Shown: positions 35,427-47,862, counted from the stretch's first letter. The stretch: DNA of 64,000 nucleotides from Iris pallida (GCA_029216955.1 JANAVB010009598.1:25709630-25773629); one strand, 5' to 3'. Program-made: numbers and translations. The notes: generated by a model from the sequence alone, not told the origin.

Positions 35427-37819
35427 TGTCATGCCCCGACCCAAAATCACCCGAATTATCGTCCTCGCAGGGGTCGTGATGCCGCACGAGCCTGGAGTTG
35501 CGCTCGTGCAAGGCAAGATGACAAGTTCTCAAATGGTTATCTTTTGATTCGATATTAACAACGAAAGGAAAACAGAGTATACGAAACAATTCTCTTTATT
35601 GATATCCGAAACTGAGATTACAATGGCTTTCGATAGCCTAACAATATATGCCAGATTGGCTACAACACTCAGGTTCTCTCTTGCCCACAAAGGATTTTAC
35701 CGTTCCATACATCATGCCGTCTATATCTCGGCCGCATCAATCCAGTTGCGTAGTCCGAGCGTCAATGCGATCGCACACTTCAATGCGCTTCGGTATTCCA
35801 AGCCTCAACACGTTCAAGCAACGCTTCGCCGCGAGCCATCCATTCCCTACACCCTGCATGAAGCTGGTGGGGGATCAGTACGTTCGTCCTCGCATGTACT
35901 GAAGCAAAGATCATCTTTCCAAACCAACATTTGTAATATTTATGTTGAATCATGCAACTTAGCTTATGATCTTGCTATGTTCTCCTTAGGGTCAATTTTA
36001 TGGCATATTCGAAAGCGTAAAGCATATTATCATAGCAGCATGTTATCGAATTGAATAGGCAAGCAAACAAGCAATCTCGTGTTTGATTCGTGGCATGACT
36101 TACCAAGTCGACGCACTCACCCTTGTACCGACGCAAGATGAATATGCCGTATTTCTTCCCTGTCATGTTATATGGGCATCTCTAAGCAGGATCTCTATGC
36201 GGGACGCATCTGCGCCTACACTTTCAACCTATCGTTCCTTAACTATATGAAGGTCGTGGGCGTATCCGCGCCGGAATGGACTAAATGAGTTTCTCTTTTA
36301 TCTTTCCTTACTTTCTTTTCTCTCCTTCTTTTCTCTCTCGAATTTGGGTAGCCCGGCGTTTTACGGGTTGGGTTGCAATCCCAACAACCGAAACTTACCG
36401 CGTGCCTACCATCATTTACGGCTTCTCACATTTACGACCGAGTTCTAATCGGACATTCGCAGATGTGCGCCTATCAAAGATTATCATCCCTCCTAGGCCG
36501 AACGGTCCTGGTGCCCCGAAGCGCCCGTTCGGAGGGAACGTTCCGTGTACGGAAGATATCATCGCAATTATCTCAAGTCCATCCCATTCGACCATGCAAC
36601 ACCCTTATCATTCAAACAACCAAGCATAGCCTTGAGTCCAAGACTCAGACTTTATCATCTCGCATCTCTTTCGTTAACTTTCTGTGTTCTTACATTTCAT
36701 ACTTCGTTTCAATGATTCAATGGCATCGTGCCTCAACTCAATGCTCGTCAACCGGACGACCCGAAGGTCTCGAACACCTTTCGAGGCACCATGTCATATC
36801 CGACAGTTCCGCCACATTCATGCCATAACTGTATTCTCTCGTAACGAAGCCATCTTTTATTATCCCGTGCACGTAGGCACGTTTCGACCGTATATCCATG
36901 TTCTATAACTTAGCATTCAATGTTCGGGCCTGCGCGCTAGGGCGCTCGCCTATTGTCTTTCAATGTTCTAGCCGTCTAACTTGTACAGCAAAGGCACGGT
37001 ATGGTTCGTGCACTAAGGCACTCGCCGAGTACAGTTATCCCATGTTCTTGCGGCTTGCGCACCGAGGCGCTCGCCTTAGCGATATCCAATGTCCCATAGC
37101 GACTCGTGCATATTGATGCACGTTTCATTTCAATTGTTCTAACTTAGTGTTCGACTCACACTATGATTTTATCTCCGATCGGACCACGCCCGTGGCGTCG
37201 ATAGGTTAACTTTTAGCATACAATGATATATTTGACTTATCGAATGAAGGAGTAAAAAGAAGTCAATCCTCCCACCTTGTGTCGATATGCCTTTGTTGTT
37301 TCGCCGAGCCGATGCGACTCGATTCCCTAACTTTGTTGCACGGTCACTCTCCTGACTTAGCCATTTGAGCACTTCGTGTTTCGTTGAGTTATACGCCCAA
37401 TTCGCCTTAGCATTGCCAAGTCTCGGCCCGTCGTAAGGCGACGATTTGATTTCGCGGACCCCTTACTAAATATTGCAAAAGATCGACCTCTAATATTTTC
37501 CCGTCAAAGTATAACCTGCACACGAAACCAACTAAAATCAATACTTGCATCGATTCGGACTTGCGCCTTGGTCGATTCGATTTCTTAGAATCTTCGAGCC
37601 GATTCAACGCACTCATCCTTCGGGGCAACGCGGTGCTTCGCATCGATTCATTCGATGCATTCTTTTGGGGCAAGGCAACTCTTTGCATCGACTTAGTTCG
37701 ATGCATTGCTCGGGACAACTTAACTCTCGTATCGTTTTGCATCGACACATTCCTTCCGTCAACGCGACTCGTTGAGTCAACGCTTCAGCGTAATGCACCG
37801 TACGGAGCGGGGCATTACA
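35427..37819 (-). repeat. 5' LTR of F (2,393 bp)
   Basis: Aligns end to end with 29810-32202 without length change. Differences are mostly C/T and G/A. Confidence 0.93.
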
Positions 37820-37822
37820 GAT
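37818..37822. repeat. Target-site duplication of element F, right copy
   Basis: CAGAT, overlapping the last two bases of the LTR as drawn. After it the RT frame of C resumes. Confidence 0.65.
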
Positions 37823-38995
37823 AAAGGTTCGGGAGCAGGATATTTCGAAGACAGCCTTCAACACCCGATACGGCCAGTATGAGTTCCTGGTGATGCCGTT
37901 CGGACTCAATAATGCCCCAGCTGTATTTATGAACCTAATGAATAAGGTTTTTCATAAATATTTGGATAAGTATATCGTAGTCTTTATTGACGACATTTTT
38001 ATCTATTCGAAGACAGAGGAAGAGCATGTAGAGCACCTGCGGATTATTTTGGAGATTTTGTGGAAGGAGAAGCTGTACGGGAAATTCTCGAAATGTAAGT
38101 TTTTTTGGACCGAGTGGAGTTTTTGGGGCACGTAGTGACTGGAGAGGGGATTTCTGTGGATCCCAAGAAGATTGAGGCAGTAGAAGCATGGGCACCTCCC
38201 AAGTCAGTAGCAGAGATTCGTAGTTTCCTGGGTCTAGCAGGATACTACCGAAAGTTCGTGAAGGACTTCGCCAGGATAGCAGAGCCTATGACGAAGCTTA
38301 CACGGAAGGACGAGGAGTTCATATGGAGCGATGCCTGCCAGTCAGCATTTGAAGAATTGAAGAGAAGACTCACGACGGCACCAGTTCTAGCTTTACCATT
38401 GGGATCAGGAGGATTCGTCATCTACAGCGATGCTTCAGGGAAAGGCTTGGGATGCGTGCTGGAGCAGAACAAGAAGGTCATAGCTTAGGCTTCTAGACAG
38501 TTGAGGCCCCATGAGAAGAATTATCCTACACATGACTTGGAGCTTGCAGCAGTCATATTTGCCTTGAAACTGTGGAAGCATTACCTATATGGAGAGAGAG
38601 TAGACATCTTCACGGACCACAAAAGCCTGAAGTATGTCTTTACTCAAAAAGAACTGAATATGAGGCAGCACAGATGGCTGGAACTCATGAAGGATTTTGA
38701 CATCAGTCTGCAGTACCACCCTGGGAAGGCGAATGTGGTGGCAGATGCTCTTAGTCGATATCTTGTTGCCATGTATCTCACTATGGACCGGCATCTATTG
38801 GAGGACCTTGAGAGCCTTGGGATTGAGATTGTACTACCAGGATTGGGCGGACAAATGATGCACATACAGATACAGTCGGGACTGCTAGAGAAGATTAAGG
38901 AGGCCCAGATTCTTGATGAGGACTCCAATGTCTTAGAGCTCAGGCGGAGGCAGGACTGCTCGACGACTTCACCATTGCGGAGGACGGATCCTTGA
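37821..38995 (+). pseudogene. pol: RT (C-terminal part) and RNase H of element C
   Basis: The frame resumes after F with [22 protein letters not shown] and the intact motif [13 protein letters not shown] frameshift lies in the T run at ~38100-38107 (after FSKCKF). The new frame has [25 protein letters not shown] and RNase H ([15 protein letters not shown] with catalytic Asp, TAG at 38486-38488 where Tyr is expected before [19 protein letters not shown], then [11 protein letters not shown] and [15 protein letters not shown] with the last Asp). A second frameshift near 38940 leaves this frame before integrase. Confidence 0.9.
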
Positions 38996-40323
38996 GGCAC
39001 GGGAGCCAGCTGTGTGTGCCCAAGGACTTGAGAAAGGAGGTGATGTAGGAGGCCCACCAGTCGCAGTATTCTATACATCCTGGGTCTACCAAGATGTATA
39101 AGGATCTACGAGAGTATGTGTGGTGGTATGGGATGAAGAGAGAGGTCGCCAGATTTGTTTCTAGATGCCTTGTGTGCCAGCAAGTCAAGGCGGAGCGCCA
39201 GAGACCAGCAGGACTACTCCAGCCTTTACCCATCCCAGAATGGAAGTGGGAGCATATTACCATGGACTTCGTCTCTGGATTTCCGCGTACTCCTAGTGGC
39301 AAGGACGCTATTTGGATGATCGTGGATAGATTGACAAAGTCTGCCCATTTCATTCCGTTCAAGGTTTGGCTATCGACCGAGAAGCTTGCAGACCTTTACA
39401 TGCGTCAGATCATGAGGATTCACGGGGTACCAGTTAGCATCGTTTCAGATCGAGACAGCCATTTCACATTACACTTTTGGAGAAGTTTACAGCAGAGCTT
39501 GGGATCACAGTTGAAGTTCAGTACCGCCTATCATCCACAGACGGATGGGCAGTCCGAGAGGACCATTCAGACCTTGGAGGACATGCTGCAGGTTTGTGCA
39601 CTCGACTTCGGTGGTTCGTGGGAGGACCATTTACACCTAGTAGAGTTTGCCTATAACAACAGTTATCAGGCCAGCATCGAGATGACCCCATTCGAGGTGC
39701 TGTACGAACGGAGATGTCGTACGCCGTTATCTTGGGACGACGTTGGCGAGAGAGCTTTACTTGGGCCAGAAATGGTGGTAGACTCAGCAGAGAAAGTCAG
39801 ACTGATCAGAGAGCGTCTCAGGGTTACGCAGGATCGGCAGAAGCATTGGGCGGACAGCAGCAGACGACCACTTGAGTTTGAGACTGGAGACAGAGTATTC
39901 CTGAAGATCTCACCGACTAGGGGCGTTATCAAATTTGGCAGAGGAGGGAAGCTCAGTCCGAGATTCATCGGACCTTTCGACGTGACGGCACGGATTGGCG
40001 AGGTAGCATATCGACTGGCGCTTCCAGCTAGCTTGGAGGGAGTGTACGACATTTTCTACGTATCTCAGCTTCGACGATACATTCCAGACCCGAGCCATGT
40101 GGTGGACTATTCCGAGCTAGAGGTGGGCCCGAGATTGACTTACAAGGAGCAGCCAGTAGAGATCCTCGATCAGAGGGAGAAGCGCTTGCGGAACCAGACT
40201 ATTCCTCTCGTTTGCGTCATGTGGAGACATCACTCTCCGGGAGAGTCCACATGGGAGCGCGAGGACGAGATACGGGAGCGCTATCCCACTTTATTTGATT
40301 GTACTCTGTTTGTGGGATTCTAA
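38942..40323 (+). CDS. Integrase and chromodomain of element C
   Basis: The frame of 38942-39045 ends at TAG 39046-39048, then is open to 40323. The zinc-binding part has [11 protein letters not shown] and CLVCQQVK. The core has all three catalytic residues: Asp in [10 protein letters not shown], Asp in VSIVSDRD and Glu in [10 protein letters not shown]. It continues with [14 protein letters not shown], the GPFDV-type C-terminal fold, and a chromodomain-like end ([36 protein letters not shown]). Such chromodomains characterise Tekay/Del chromoviruses and would bind histone marks to direct insertion to heterochromatin. This is the best-preserved domain of C. Confidence 0.92.
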
Positions 40324-40410
40324 TTTCAATAAATGACTAGTGTTTGGACCCTTGTGATTTGCTGAGATTTTTTTGTTTTGGTTGTGTTGCTTGTTTTGTC
40401 CTTTGAATTT

Positions 40411-40443
40411 TGAGGACGAAATTTTTTTTAAGGGAGGGAGATT
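40411..40443 (+). promoter_or_regulatory. gaggacgaa motif and polypurine tract of C
   Basis: gaggacgaa at 40412-40420, then aagggagggagat immediately before the 3' LTR: the primer site for plus-strand synthesis. The ~90 bp from the stop codon onward are T/G-rich and non-coding. Confidence 0.85.
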
Positions 40444-43400
40444 TGTAACTCCACTTCCCGGTTTTTAAATAAATAATTAGATTCTAGTTATTAATCAATT
40501 GATATTATTAAGCTTTAAATAATAAATTAGTTTTAAACAATAAATTTTAGATGATATATTTTGGAGGGAATTAATTTTGGACCACTTTTCTAATTTGAAA
40601 AGTTGTTACAACAACCTGGGCCCACCATGTGAGTTTAAAACTGTTTTTAAAACAATTTCCTGCAATTATGAAAAAGCAGAGGGTTTTATAGCAAATAATT
40701 CTTAGCGGAGAGGGTCTTTTGCAAAATTTCTTAGCGGGAGGGGTTAAGTGCAAATTGCACTTTTTCTCATTACATATTTTGGTTGGCAGAGAGAGAAAAT
40801 TATTCTCTTCCTCCAACGTTTCTTTCTGAGCGATTGGGAGAGGATTGTTCCAGAGGAACTCGGGAGCCCTAACCCTAGCCGGCGGCGAAGGCGACGTCCA
40901 CTGATCTCCGACGGGATCTCGGCGACACCATCCCCTCCATGCATTAGGAGCTTCTCTTCGAAGAGATTGTGAGTTCGATTTCCTCGTGGCACTGGCGACG
41001 AGCAGCTTTCCGAGAGTCTGCTCCACTCTTCTTCCTGCGCGACGGCGAAGTCTCCTTCTCGGCGAGTTTTTGTCTACTCGACAAGGGAACGGATGACTTC
41101 CACGAGTGCGTCTCCGATGATCTCTCGGTTTGACACCGTGTCCGTATTCTGATCCTTGTAGAGGTAGGTTCTTCGGTCCGATTTTGCTCGTTGTCTCTCT
41201 TTTCTTCCGATCTATATTTTGATCCAACCTCTCATTGGAATTTCAGATCATTTAGTTCCTCAACTGTGGATCAGAACGTTTAGGTCGAGCAGATCTTGTC
41301 TGACCGTTTTGAGTTGGGGTGAGTTGTTCCTTATCCTCTATTTATCATTCAAATTGCATTCCAATCTATTCGGATTAAATTCCGAGATCAACTAGAAATT
41401 GAGTTGAAGTTTTTAAGCATTTCTTAAGATTTATTCTGGATATGTTCTTCCATGAATATTTGCTCCTCTTGAATTTGTGTCGGAGCTGAATCAACCAATT
41501 GGTAAACTGTTGGATCAGAATATTTGCACTGATCTGAGGGGTTATGTTCGGCAGTACCAGAGCTGAGTTTACTGCTCGTATTTTTGTCAGGTACGAATTC
41601 TGGATTTCATCGAATTTTGAAGAAATTCTCACACCTGAGTTTGGTTTCCTGTGTATTTTTGGTTTGAACATTTCAGAGATTCTGGATATCTGTACGCGAG
41701 GGGAGAGTGATCGAATTCTCAACTTCCTTTCTGTTTGAAGAACCAAATCTCCAGGTACTTATGTGATCTCCTACTTTCCTAAATTTTACTTCTCTATTTT
41801 CTTTGAGTATGGGTAGTGTGGCCAGGACCTTTTATTTCGGGATGTAGCCTGTATTGATTGTTGCTGAGTTCGGGTGCGTGTTGGGGTACCTTCGTGTCCG
41901 ACCCAAGGGTTATGTCAGAATGTTCGTGCCAATTCTGTAGCTGTGTTCGTTGATGATCCCCTGGCTAGAGTTGTCCGTTGGGATGCAAGGTTCTTCGAGT
42001 AGGAGTGCAGTTGATTTGAGCTTGCTGTTGCCTAGATCTTCATTCAATTTCTTATACCTGGCTTTGTGTTCTTGGTTCAATTTGTATAATCGATTGGGTT
42101 GGGTTGAAGGAAGTTGTTCAATTTGATTTTGTATATATATTTCTTTCACTGAGTGTGTGTTCAGTTTGTTCTATTCTGAATATTTATTGGGGTTATATTC
42201 CTATTGAAATGAGTTATAGTTGTTTTTTTTAAAGCAAGGAATTGGTTGGGTTGCTGATAACCGACAGCTTTAGAGGACTAATGCAGGACTGTATGATTTA
42301 TTAGCTCGGGTTTTGGGTATTGTTGGACCTGAATGGCCAGGGGTAAAATTTTAAGAAGAATTGTTATCCTAATTTTTCTTCAAGTGGTTATTATGTGTTA
42401 GTCCAGGAGTTGAGTTGTATTAAGCTATTATAGGACTGATATTAATTGCCATAGTATTGAGTTTAATTGATGTCCTATTGGAAACCTAAGATTTGAATCT
42501 TCATTTTTTGCTGTAGCACCTATGGGACAGTTGGTAATACCTGTGCATATGATTTGATACTCAGTATAACCTGAGATGGGAGTTCAAGTTAAACTTGGGG
42601 TTGCTCTACACTATTTTGGGAATGAGTTAGGGACCTAGATAATTTATATTCTAATAATGATTTTTAAGAATAGTTACTGAATAGTTAATATCTGGGTTTA
42701 ACCAATATTATAATTTTAGAACTACAAAACACCAATTAGATCTTGATTAGTTTTTAACCCACTTGTACAAATTATAAATTCAGGAAGACATCCAGTTCCT
42801 GATTACCAGTATTTTTCAGAGCCAGGCAAGTACTCTTCTACGGCCTTGTGCATTTACATTCCTGTACCCTTTATTATGACACTGTTATAGCACGACATCA
42901 TGTACTCCTGTATTCTGGTACTCTTGCTCTTGTACTTGTTAGTGTCGGGTGGAGAAATACACTAGCCATGTGACCAATCCCGGTTACTATAACCCTGTAC
43001 CTAGCTTAGGCCTCGCACTGTGCACGCGGGTCCTAAGTCGTACCTTATTCATGTACTCTTGTAAATGTACTCACCCCAGCCGGTCACATGGACTAGATGT
43101 ATTTCAATACTGTGCACATCATGTCTGGTACTGCAGGATTATAGTTTCATTCCTGTACTTTACATGTTCCTGTACTTTACATTCATGCACTATAGTTCCT
43201 GTACTCATTCTTGTACTTTACATTCATGTACTATATCTCCTGTACTCAGTTCCTGTACTACTTTCCTGTATTTACCTGCTCATTTCTGTATTTCATTTCC
43301 TGTACTCTTGTATCCATTTCATGTTCATGTTTCATTACCTAGAATTGTACTTTGCTCCGCTCCTGACTGGATAAGTTGTAGGTGAGTTAGAGGCCATTTA

Positions 43401-43729
43401 CGACACCTTCTATGGACGTGATGTTGCTATTATTGCTGAGCCAGCTGGAGCTGTGCTGGACCTAGAGGCCGTAGAGGCTTAGTACCTTTCCTTTATGTTA
43501 TTTACTATTTTGAGACTTAGTCAGACATTTGACATTTCTGGATGAATGTAATAAAACATATAGACTTGTACTATTTCTGGAATTTCGTTTATAGATGCTG
43601 TGATGTTACCTTACTTCATGATTACTTGTTAGTTTCCCCTAGTATTGGTACAGCTTACTTCGTCGTGTCCAACGATGAAGGCTGGGTGTGTCTGGCTCGT
43701 GTCCGATTATTCGGGAGCGGGTCGTGACA
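40444..43729 (+). repeat. Right LTR of C (3,286 bp)
   Basis: Uninterrupted copy; the empty site of B is at ~42950. It gives the reference structure for the left LTR. Confidence 0.93.
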
Positions 43730-44062
43730 TACATACTCTATATTCATTTAATATCCATACTACATAGGCTCATAGATTACACAAAATGCATATATCGTAT
43801 AGTCACTCTTCTACTTAAAATCAATACTGTACCAATTGGGCATTCAATAAATTTTAGGATTAAAGTATGTTGTAGTACTTCATGTTAGCTTTCCGAAACT
43901 TTAAACGGATAGCATTTTCGTGTTCGAAAGCTCCCGGAATCGCGAAAATACCGAAACACGTTCGTCTTTCGTATAGCTGATACTCGAATAACTCTACAGA
44001 AAGTTTTAGAACGAATTTGGCTAATTAAAATATATATTTGGAAAGCTAACTTCGATACGCTT
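43730..44062 (-). repeat. 3' LTR of D, segment 2 (between C and A)
   Basis: Begins with the right TACAT duplication of C, then matches D's 5' LTR at ~59770-60095 (actctatattcatttaat ... cgatacg), and ends with CGCTT (44058-44062), the left target duplication of A. Confidence 0.9.
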
Positions 44063-46700
44063 TGTCACCTCCATTTCCTGTATTTCGTATTATGCTCGTA
44101 TTTGGATTTTGGCACGTATTTTAAATTTTCTCGACTTGCGGATTTTGGTTTCTTGTAAATGGGTTTTGGACCATGGCTTGGTTTTATTTTGTGGAAGTTG
44201 GTTTGGTTTGGTTCATCATGAGTGGAACACTTTAGCCTACACTCTATCCTCAACACAACACAACCACCCTCATTATATCTCCACCAACTTTTTCTCTCTC
44301 CTCTTTACTCTCCATTAACTTCTCCATCTTCTTCCTTCTTCCACACAACTCCCCAACCCATAGGCAAGTGCACCTTGCCAACAAATAAGCACCCAATTTT
44401 ATTTGTTCATTTGATAGATTAGGACATGGAGAACAACTTTAGAACTTGACATTTTGTGATTTGGAGCTTTCATTCTTCTAGATCTAGGTTTTTACTATTT
44501 TCGAAAATCCATGGTTTTGATCTATTAAACTTCGATTTTTGCATATTTTGATGCTTCCATGTGGAAGAAAACTCGATTTTACTCAAGTTAGAACTTTGAA
44601 AATCTAGATTTGGTTTTGATTTGACAAAGTTATGAAGATTTGAAGTTCTTGGTGTTCTTGGACCTGCTCTCGGCCAGGAAGAACATCCCTCTGCCTTGCG
44701 CTCTTTAGCGCAGGGCCGATTGCGCACGACTTCAGCCAGTGCTTTGCGCTGCGCTGGATTGCGCTGGCGTAAGCCATCCATGCGCAAGCCAGCCATGCGC
44801 AAGCCATCCATGCGCAAGTCAGCCTTGCGCAATCCACCTCTGCGCAAGTCAACCTTGCGCAATCCGACCTCTGCGCAAGTCAGCCTTGCGCAATCCACCC
44901 CTGCGCAATCCTCCTGTGCGCAATCCATCTGCTGCGCCATCCACTCCTGCGCAGTTGGTACCCTGCGCAGCTCACCCTGCGCAGTTGGCCTCCTGGCGCA
45001 CTTGACTCCTGCGCAATCCAACCCCCTGACCCCTTGCGCAAACCATTGGCTCTTAGAGATTTGGTTTTATTTGTCCTTAATACTTGGCTCTTCTATAGCC
45101 CTGTATTTTGATATTGTATTAGATATTTTACGCCCATTTTATATCCTTACGCCTTTTGTCATGAACTTGATTTTACTTAATATGTTTGGAATGTCTATTG
45201 TACATGGCATGGTATGACAAGGAACTAGCATAACCCGACAGTGACCCGTTGTGGTGCACTCCTGACATGACCAACCTGACATGACAGTGACCCGTAGTGG
45301 TGCACTCCTAACAAGCACCCTGACATGATTTATCTTGATAACTTGATAGTGGCCCGTGGCGGCGCACTCCTGACTTGACTTGACTTGATAACTTGACTTG
45401 ACTTGCCTTGACACCGTGGGTGTTCCTGCTTGCTTGCTTGTACAATCCACTTGTCTTATCTTGCATCATGTCTAGGACGTGACTTCCTGGGTACCACGGC
45501 CAGGGACTCGCGCTAAATTGGATTAGGCTAATTATTAGATCAAACTAGAACATGGAGAATTCCCAGTCACAGGCAATCTCGTTATCTGGGCGCTTTAATA
45601 GACTTGTAGCTTGCCGACGAGTAGAGCACATTTCCAGCACACTGTCATGTGTTGCACCCTCTAAGTCACCTAAGGGTATATCGTTTCCTGGGCGATGTAC
45701 CCAACCATACTCTCAACCCGCGGAAGGATAACTGGATGGTCTGCAGGGCTTGGGACTGGAAGTTTCTCACTTGCATCTTGTTAGTAATTAGGCTTGTGAT
45801 AACCCTAGTTAGTTAAAGTAGTAAGCCATAGTACTTGCTTGGCCGATTGCGAATGGATGATGTCCAGCCTTGTCTAAGTCTTGTCTAGCTCCAGTACCTG
45901 CTATCTCCTGAGCATGTTTGTTTTACTTATCTTAACGATAAATGGGTAGAGACAGTGAGCTATTCAGGCGAAGGGGTACAATCCCGGTCCTTGTTTGGTT
46001 TAAGGATTGTAACCTGGCTCCCGGAATGGTTCCACGTCCCTAGTCGTTTATCGCCCTGTGTACTTTACTGCTTGTACTTTCTTTTATTCTTTATGTTCAG
46101 ATATGCTGGCTTTTGTTCTTATTTATGGCCTCCTTTGTGGCACTTGCTCTTTCTGGGGTTTGACCCCGCTGGTTTTGTGTGGCCAGATTTCGGAGCAGCT
46201 CCCGAGGATCTACCAAGCTTCCAGCCCAATGGTGACAATTAGACGGAACCCGGGCCAAGAGTGGGTTTTCCTTTTTGTTTCACCCACTTATATGTAAATT
46301 TATTCTTTTGAGGCGTTTAGCCGACGAGCACCTGTTAGCTCGATGCACATTTACTTACTGTCTGTCTACGGGCTGTAAGCATGATTAACAATTCCTAGGG
46401 TTGATCATGTATGACTGAACTCTTGCTAGTCCCATTATTTTGTACGACTAGCTTCATGATCATCCAATATGTAATATTTGGGACGCCTTATATATATATA
46501 TTTGATGCTCTAATATCTTGTAAACTCTGTTAATTGCTTGAGATTGAGACAATAGGCTTGACCTTAAGAGACTGCTGGCTTGTAGTAAACCCTCATATCT
46601 AGACAGCCGTGACCGTATAGTTGAGATGTATTCTATTTCAATATACGTAGCTGGCTATGTCTGCCCCCGCTCTCCAGTATTCTGGTCCTGGGGCGTGACA
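44063..46700 (+). repeat. Left LTR of A (2,638 bp)
   Basis: Starts TGTCACCTCC and ends GGGGCGTGACA. It has a CT-rich leader-like stretch (44270-44350), the conserved ggcaagtgcaccttgc motif, the TGCGCA array, a stretch of gacttgacttgacttg repeats (45370-45410) and the U5 block. The frames over the array are repetitive Cys/Ala/Leu artefacts. Confidence 0.95.
44690..45045. repeat. TGCGCA-cored repeat array, A left LTR
   Basis: About twenty tgcgcaa words at ~15-18 bp spacing, typically tgcgcaagccatcca or tgcgcaatccacc. The core TGCGCA is self-complementary. Confidence 0.9.
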
Positions 46701-46709
46701 TGGTTTTAG

Positions 46710-46728
46710 TGGTGGCCCATGCAGGTCT
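46710..46728 (+). promoter_or_regulatory. Primer binding site of A, tRNA-Ile type
   Basis: TGGTGGCCCATGCAGGTCT, 9 nt after the LTR end (spacer tggttttag). The LTR end is fixed independently by the right LTR and its TSD, so the offset is real. Confidence 0.72.
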
Positions 46729-46833
46729 TGTCAATCAAGAAATGTGAGGGTTTACCGAATAGATGTCTCAATCAATATTTGCCCTTGATCTCTGCTCGTA
46801 TCTTCAAATCCCTGAGATTCTTGACCTGATCAC

Positions 46834-47841
46834 ATGCTTGTATCATTGATCTGTCCTGGTCCTTTCCTTACTGTTCCCTATGTCGTCTTCTTCAGCGGCA
46901 TTACTCTCGGACCTGCCAACCAGCCAGAGGAAGCTCGACAAGCACCCCAGCGCCAGGAAGATCAAGCTCAGCACTCTGGAGTAGCCTCCCGAGTTATGCT
47001 TCCCGGAGGCTCGGAACCTCTAGTTCAGGCAGCTCCGCCTGCTCAACCAGCTAGACAGGATGAGGGACCTTTGGTAGGGCTTATCAGAGAACTGCTTGCA
47101 TCCCAAGATCGTCGAGGCGACGCCTTGCACCAGGAAGTTCATGATGCACTAAACCGAGGAGGTCCCCAAGGGAATCAGGCGGCCAACAGTTTCAAGCGCT
47201 TGAACCCTCCCTTCTTTGACGGCAGTGAAGATGCGGTTGCTGCGGACGCTTGGCTTCAGGATACCGAGGTGGTTCTAGAAGCAGCTAGGACACCTGAAAA
47301 TGAGAAGGTGGCGGTGGTACGCCTACAGTTGTTAGACTTGGCTCACGATTGGTGGGCGGCTCAGGCCATGGGATTAGCGGCACCAGTCACTTGGGTGACG
47401 TTCAGAGAGAGATTCCAGACGAAGTACTTCGATGCGGTGGCACGGTACGACCGGCAGACCCGGTTCACCAACTTGAAGCAAGGAGGCAGGACGGTCGATG
47501 GCTATGCGACCGAGTTTTCCAGGCTGAGTAGGTTCGCCCCCACCTTGGTGGCAACCGAGTTCGATAGGGCTCAGCAATTCCAACAAGGGCTGCACTTAGA
47601 GATATTATTGGCTGTGGAGCAGTTCGAGCACCAGACGTTCGATGCAGTGTTGAAGGCAGCAAGGAGGCATGAGTATACCTCCCGGAGAATTGTGGACAGG
47701 ACCGGAGGCAGAAAGCGATCCCACAACCAGATGCACCAATCATCAGCTCCAGCCCCGGCAGCTAGGGGATTGACCATTAGAACTCCGAGGCGGGCGGCCT
47801 CAGTGACGTCGGTTCAGCATTCGACCTCGATGTACCCGTAG
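46834..47841 (+). CDS. gag: Gag (capsid part) of element A
   Basis: 335 codons ending at TAG 47839-47841, where B has Gln, just before the zinc knuckles. Residues ~85-110 PLVGLIRELLASQDRRGD, then FKRLNPPFFDGSEDA (~128), ADAWLQDTEVVLEAA, WWAAQAMGLA, TKYFDAVARYDRQ, NLKQGGRTVDGYATEFSRLSRF(shared with B) and EQFEHQTFDAVLKAARR. A basic linker with RTPRRAASVTS follows. The true start is unclear; the first ~30 residues are hydrophobic and differ from B. It forms the capsid shell. Confidence 0.9.
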   Translation: MLVSLICPGPFLTVPYVVFFSGITLGPANQPEEARQAPQRQEDQAQHSGVASRVMLPGGSEPLVQAAPPAQPARQDEGPLVGLIRELLASQDRRGDALHQEVHDALNRGGPQGNQAANSFKRLNPPFFDGSEDAVAADAWLQDTEVVLEAARTPENEKVAVVRLQLLDLAHDWWAAQAMGLAAPVTWVTFRERFQTKYFDAVARYDRQTRFTNLKQGGRTVDGYATEFSRLSRFAPTLVATEFDRAQQFQQGLHLEILLAVEQFEHQTFDAVLKAARRHEYTSRRIVDRTGGRKRSHNQMHQSSAPAPAARGLTIRTPRRAASVTSVQHSTSMYP

Positions 47842-47862
47842 CAGCAGAAGCAGTCTTCCGCG

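Larger units (their letters stand above)
29810..37819 (-). mobile_element. Element F: large retrotransposon derivative (LARD-like), no coding capacity
   Basis: 8,010 bp on the minus strand inside the RT of C: two 2,393-bp LTRs (29810-32202 and 35427-37819), a 3.2 kb body, an initiator-Met PBS and a gaggacgaa motif by the 3' LTR. I found no Gag, RT or integrase motif on either strand. LTR divergence is ~3.3% by eye (about 80 differences), higher than C's own LTRs. It must have been mobilised in trans. GC-rich Cys/Arg-rich plus-strand frames in it are antisense noise. Confidence 0.9.
14643..43729 (+). mobile_element. Element C: Tekay/Del-like chromovirus, carrying insertions B and F
   Basis: Flanked by TACAT on both sides, with LTRs starting TGTAACTCC and ending GTCGTGACA. 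Without B and F it is about 11.6 kb, with 3.29 kb LTRs and a 5.0 kb body encoding Gag, protease, RT, RNase H, integrase and a C-terminal chromodomain. The pol frame is split by F within RT, and additional stops and frameshifts occur. LTR-LTR divergence looks like roughly 2-3% by eye, mostly transitions. Confidence 0.93.

Noticed and set aside
44470..45021. Open frames on both strands over the TGCGCA array (also 52111-52843)
   Set aside because: The translations are repeats of CAR/LRK or CASQP units produced by the DNA repeat; they occur in the LTR and on both strands.
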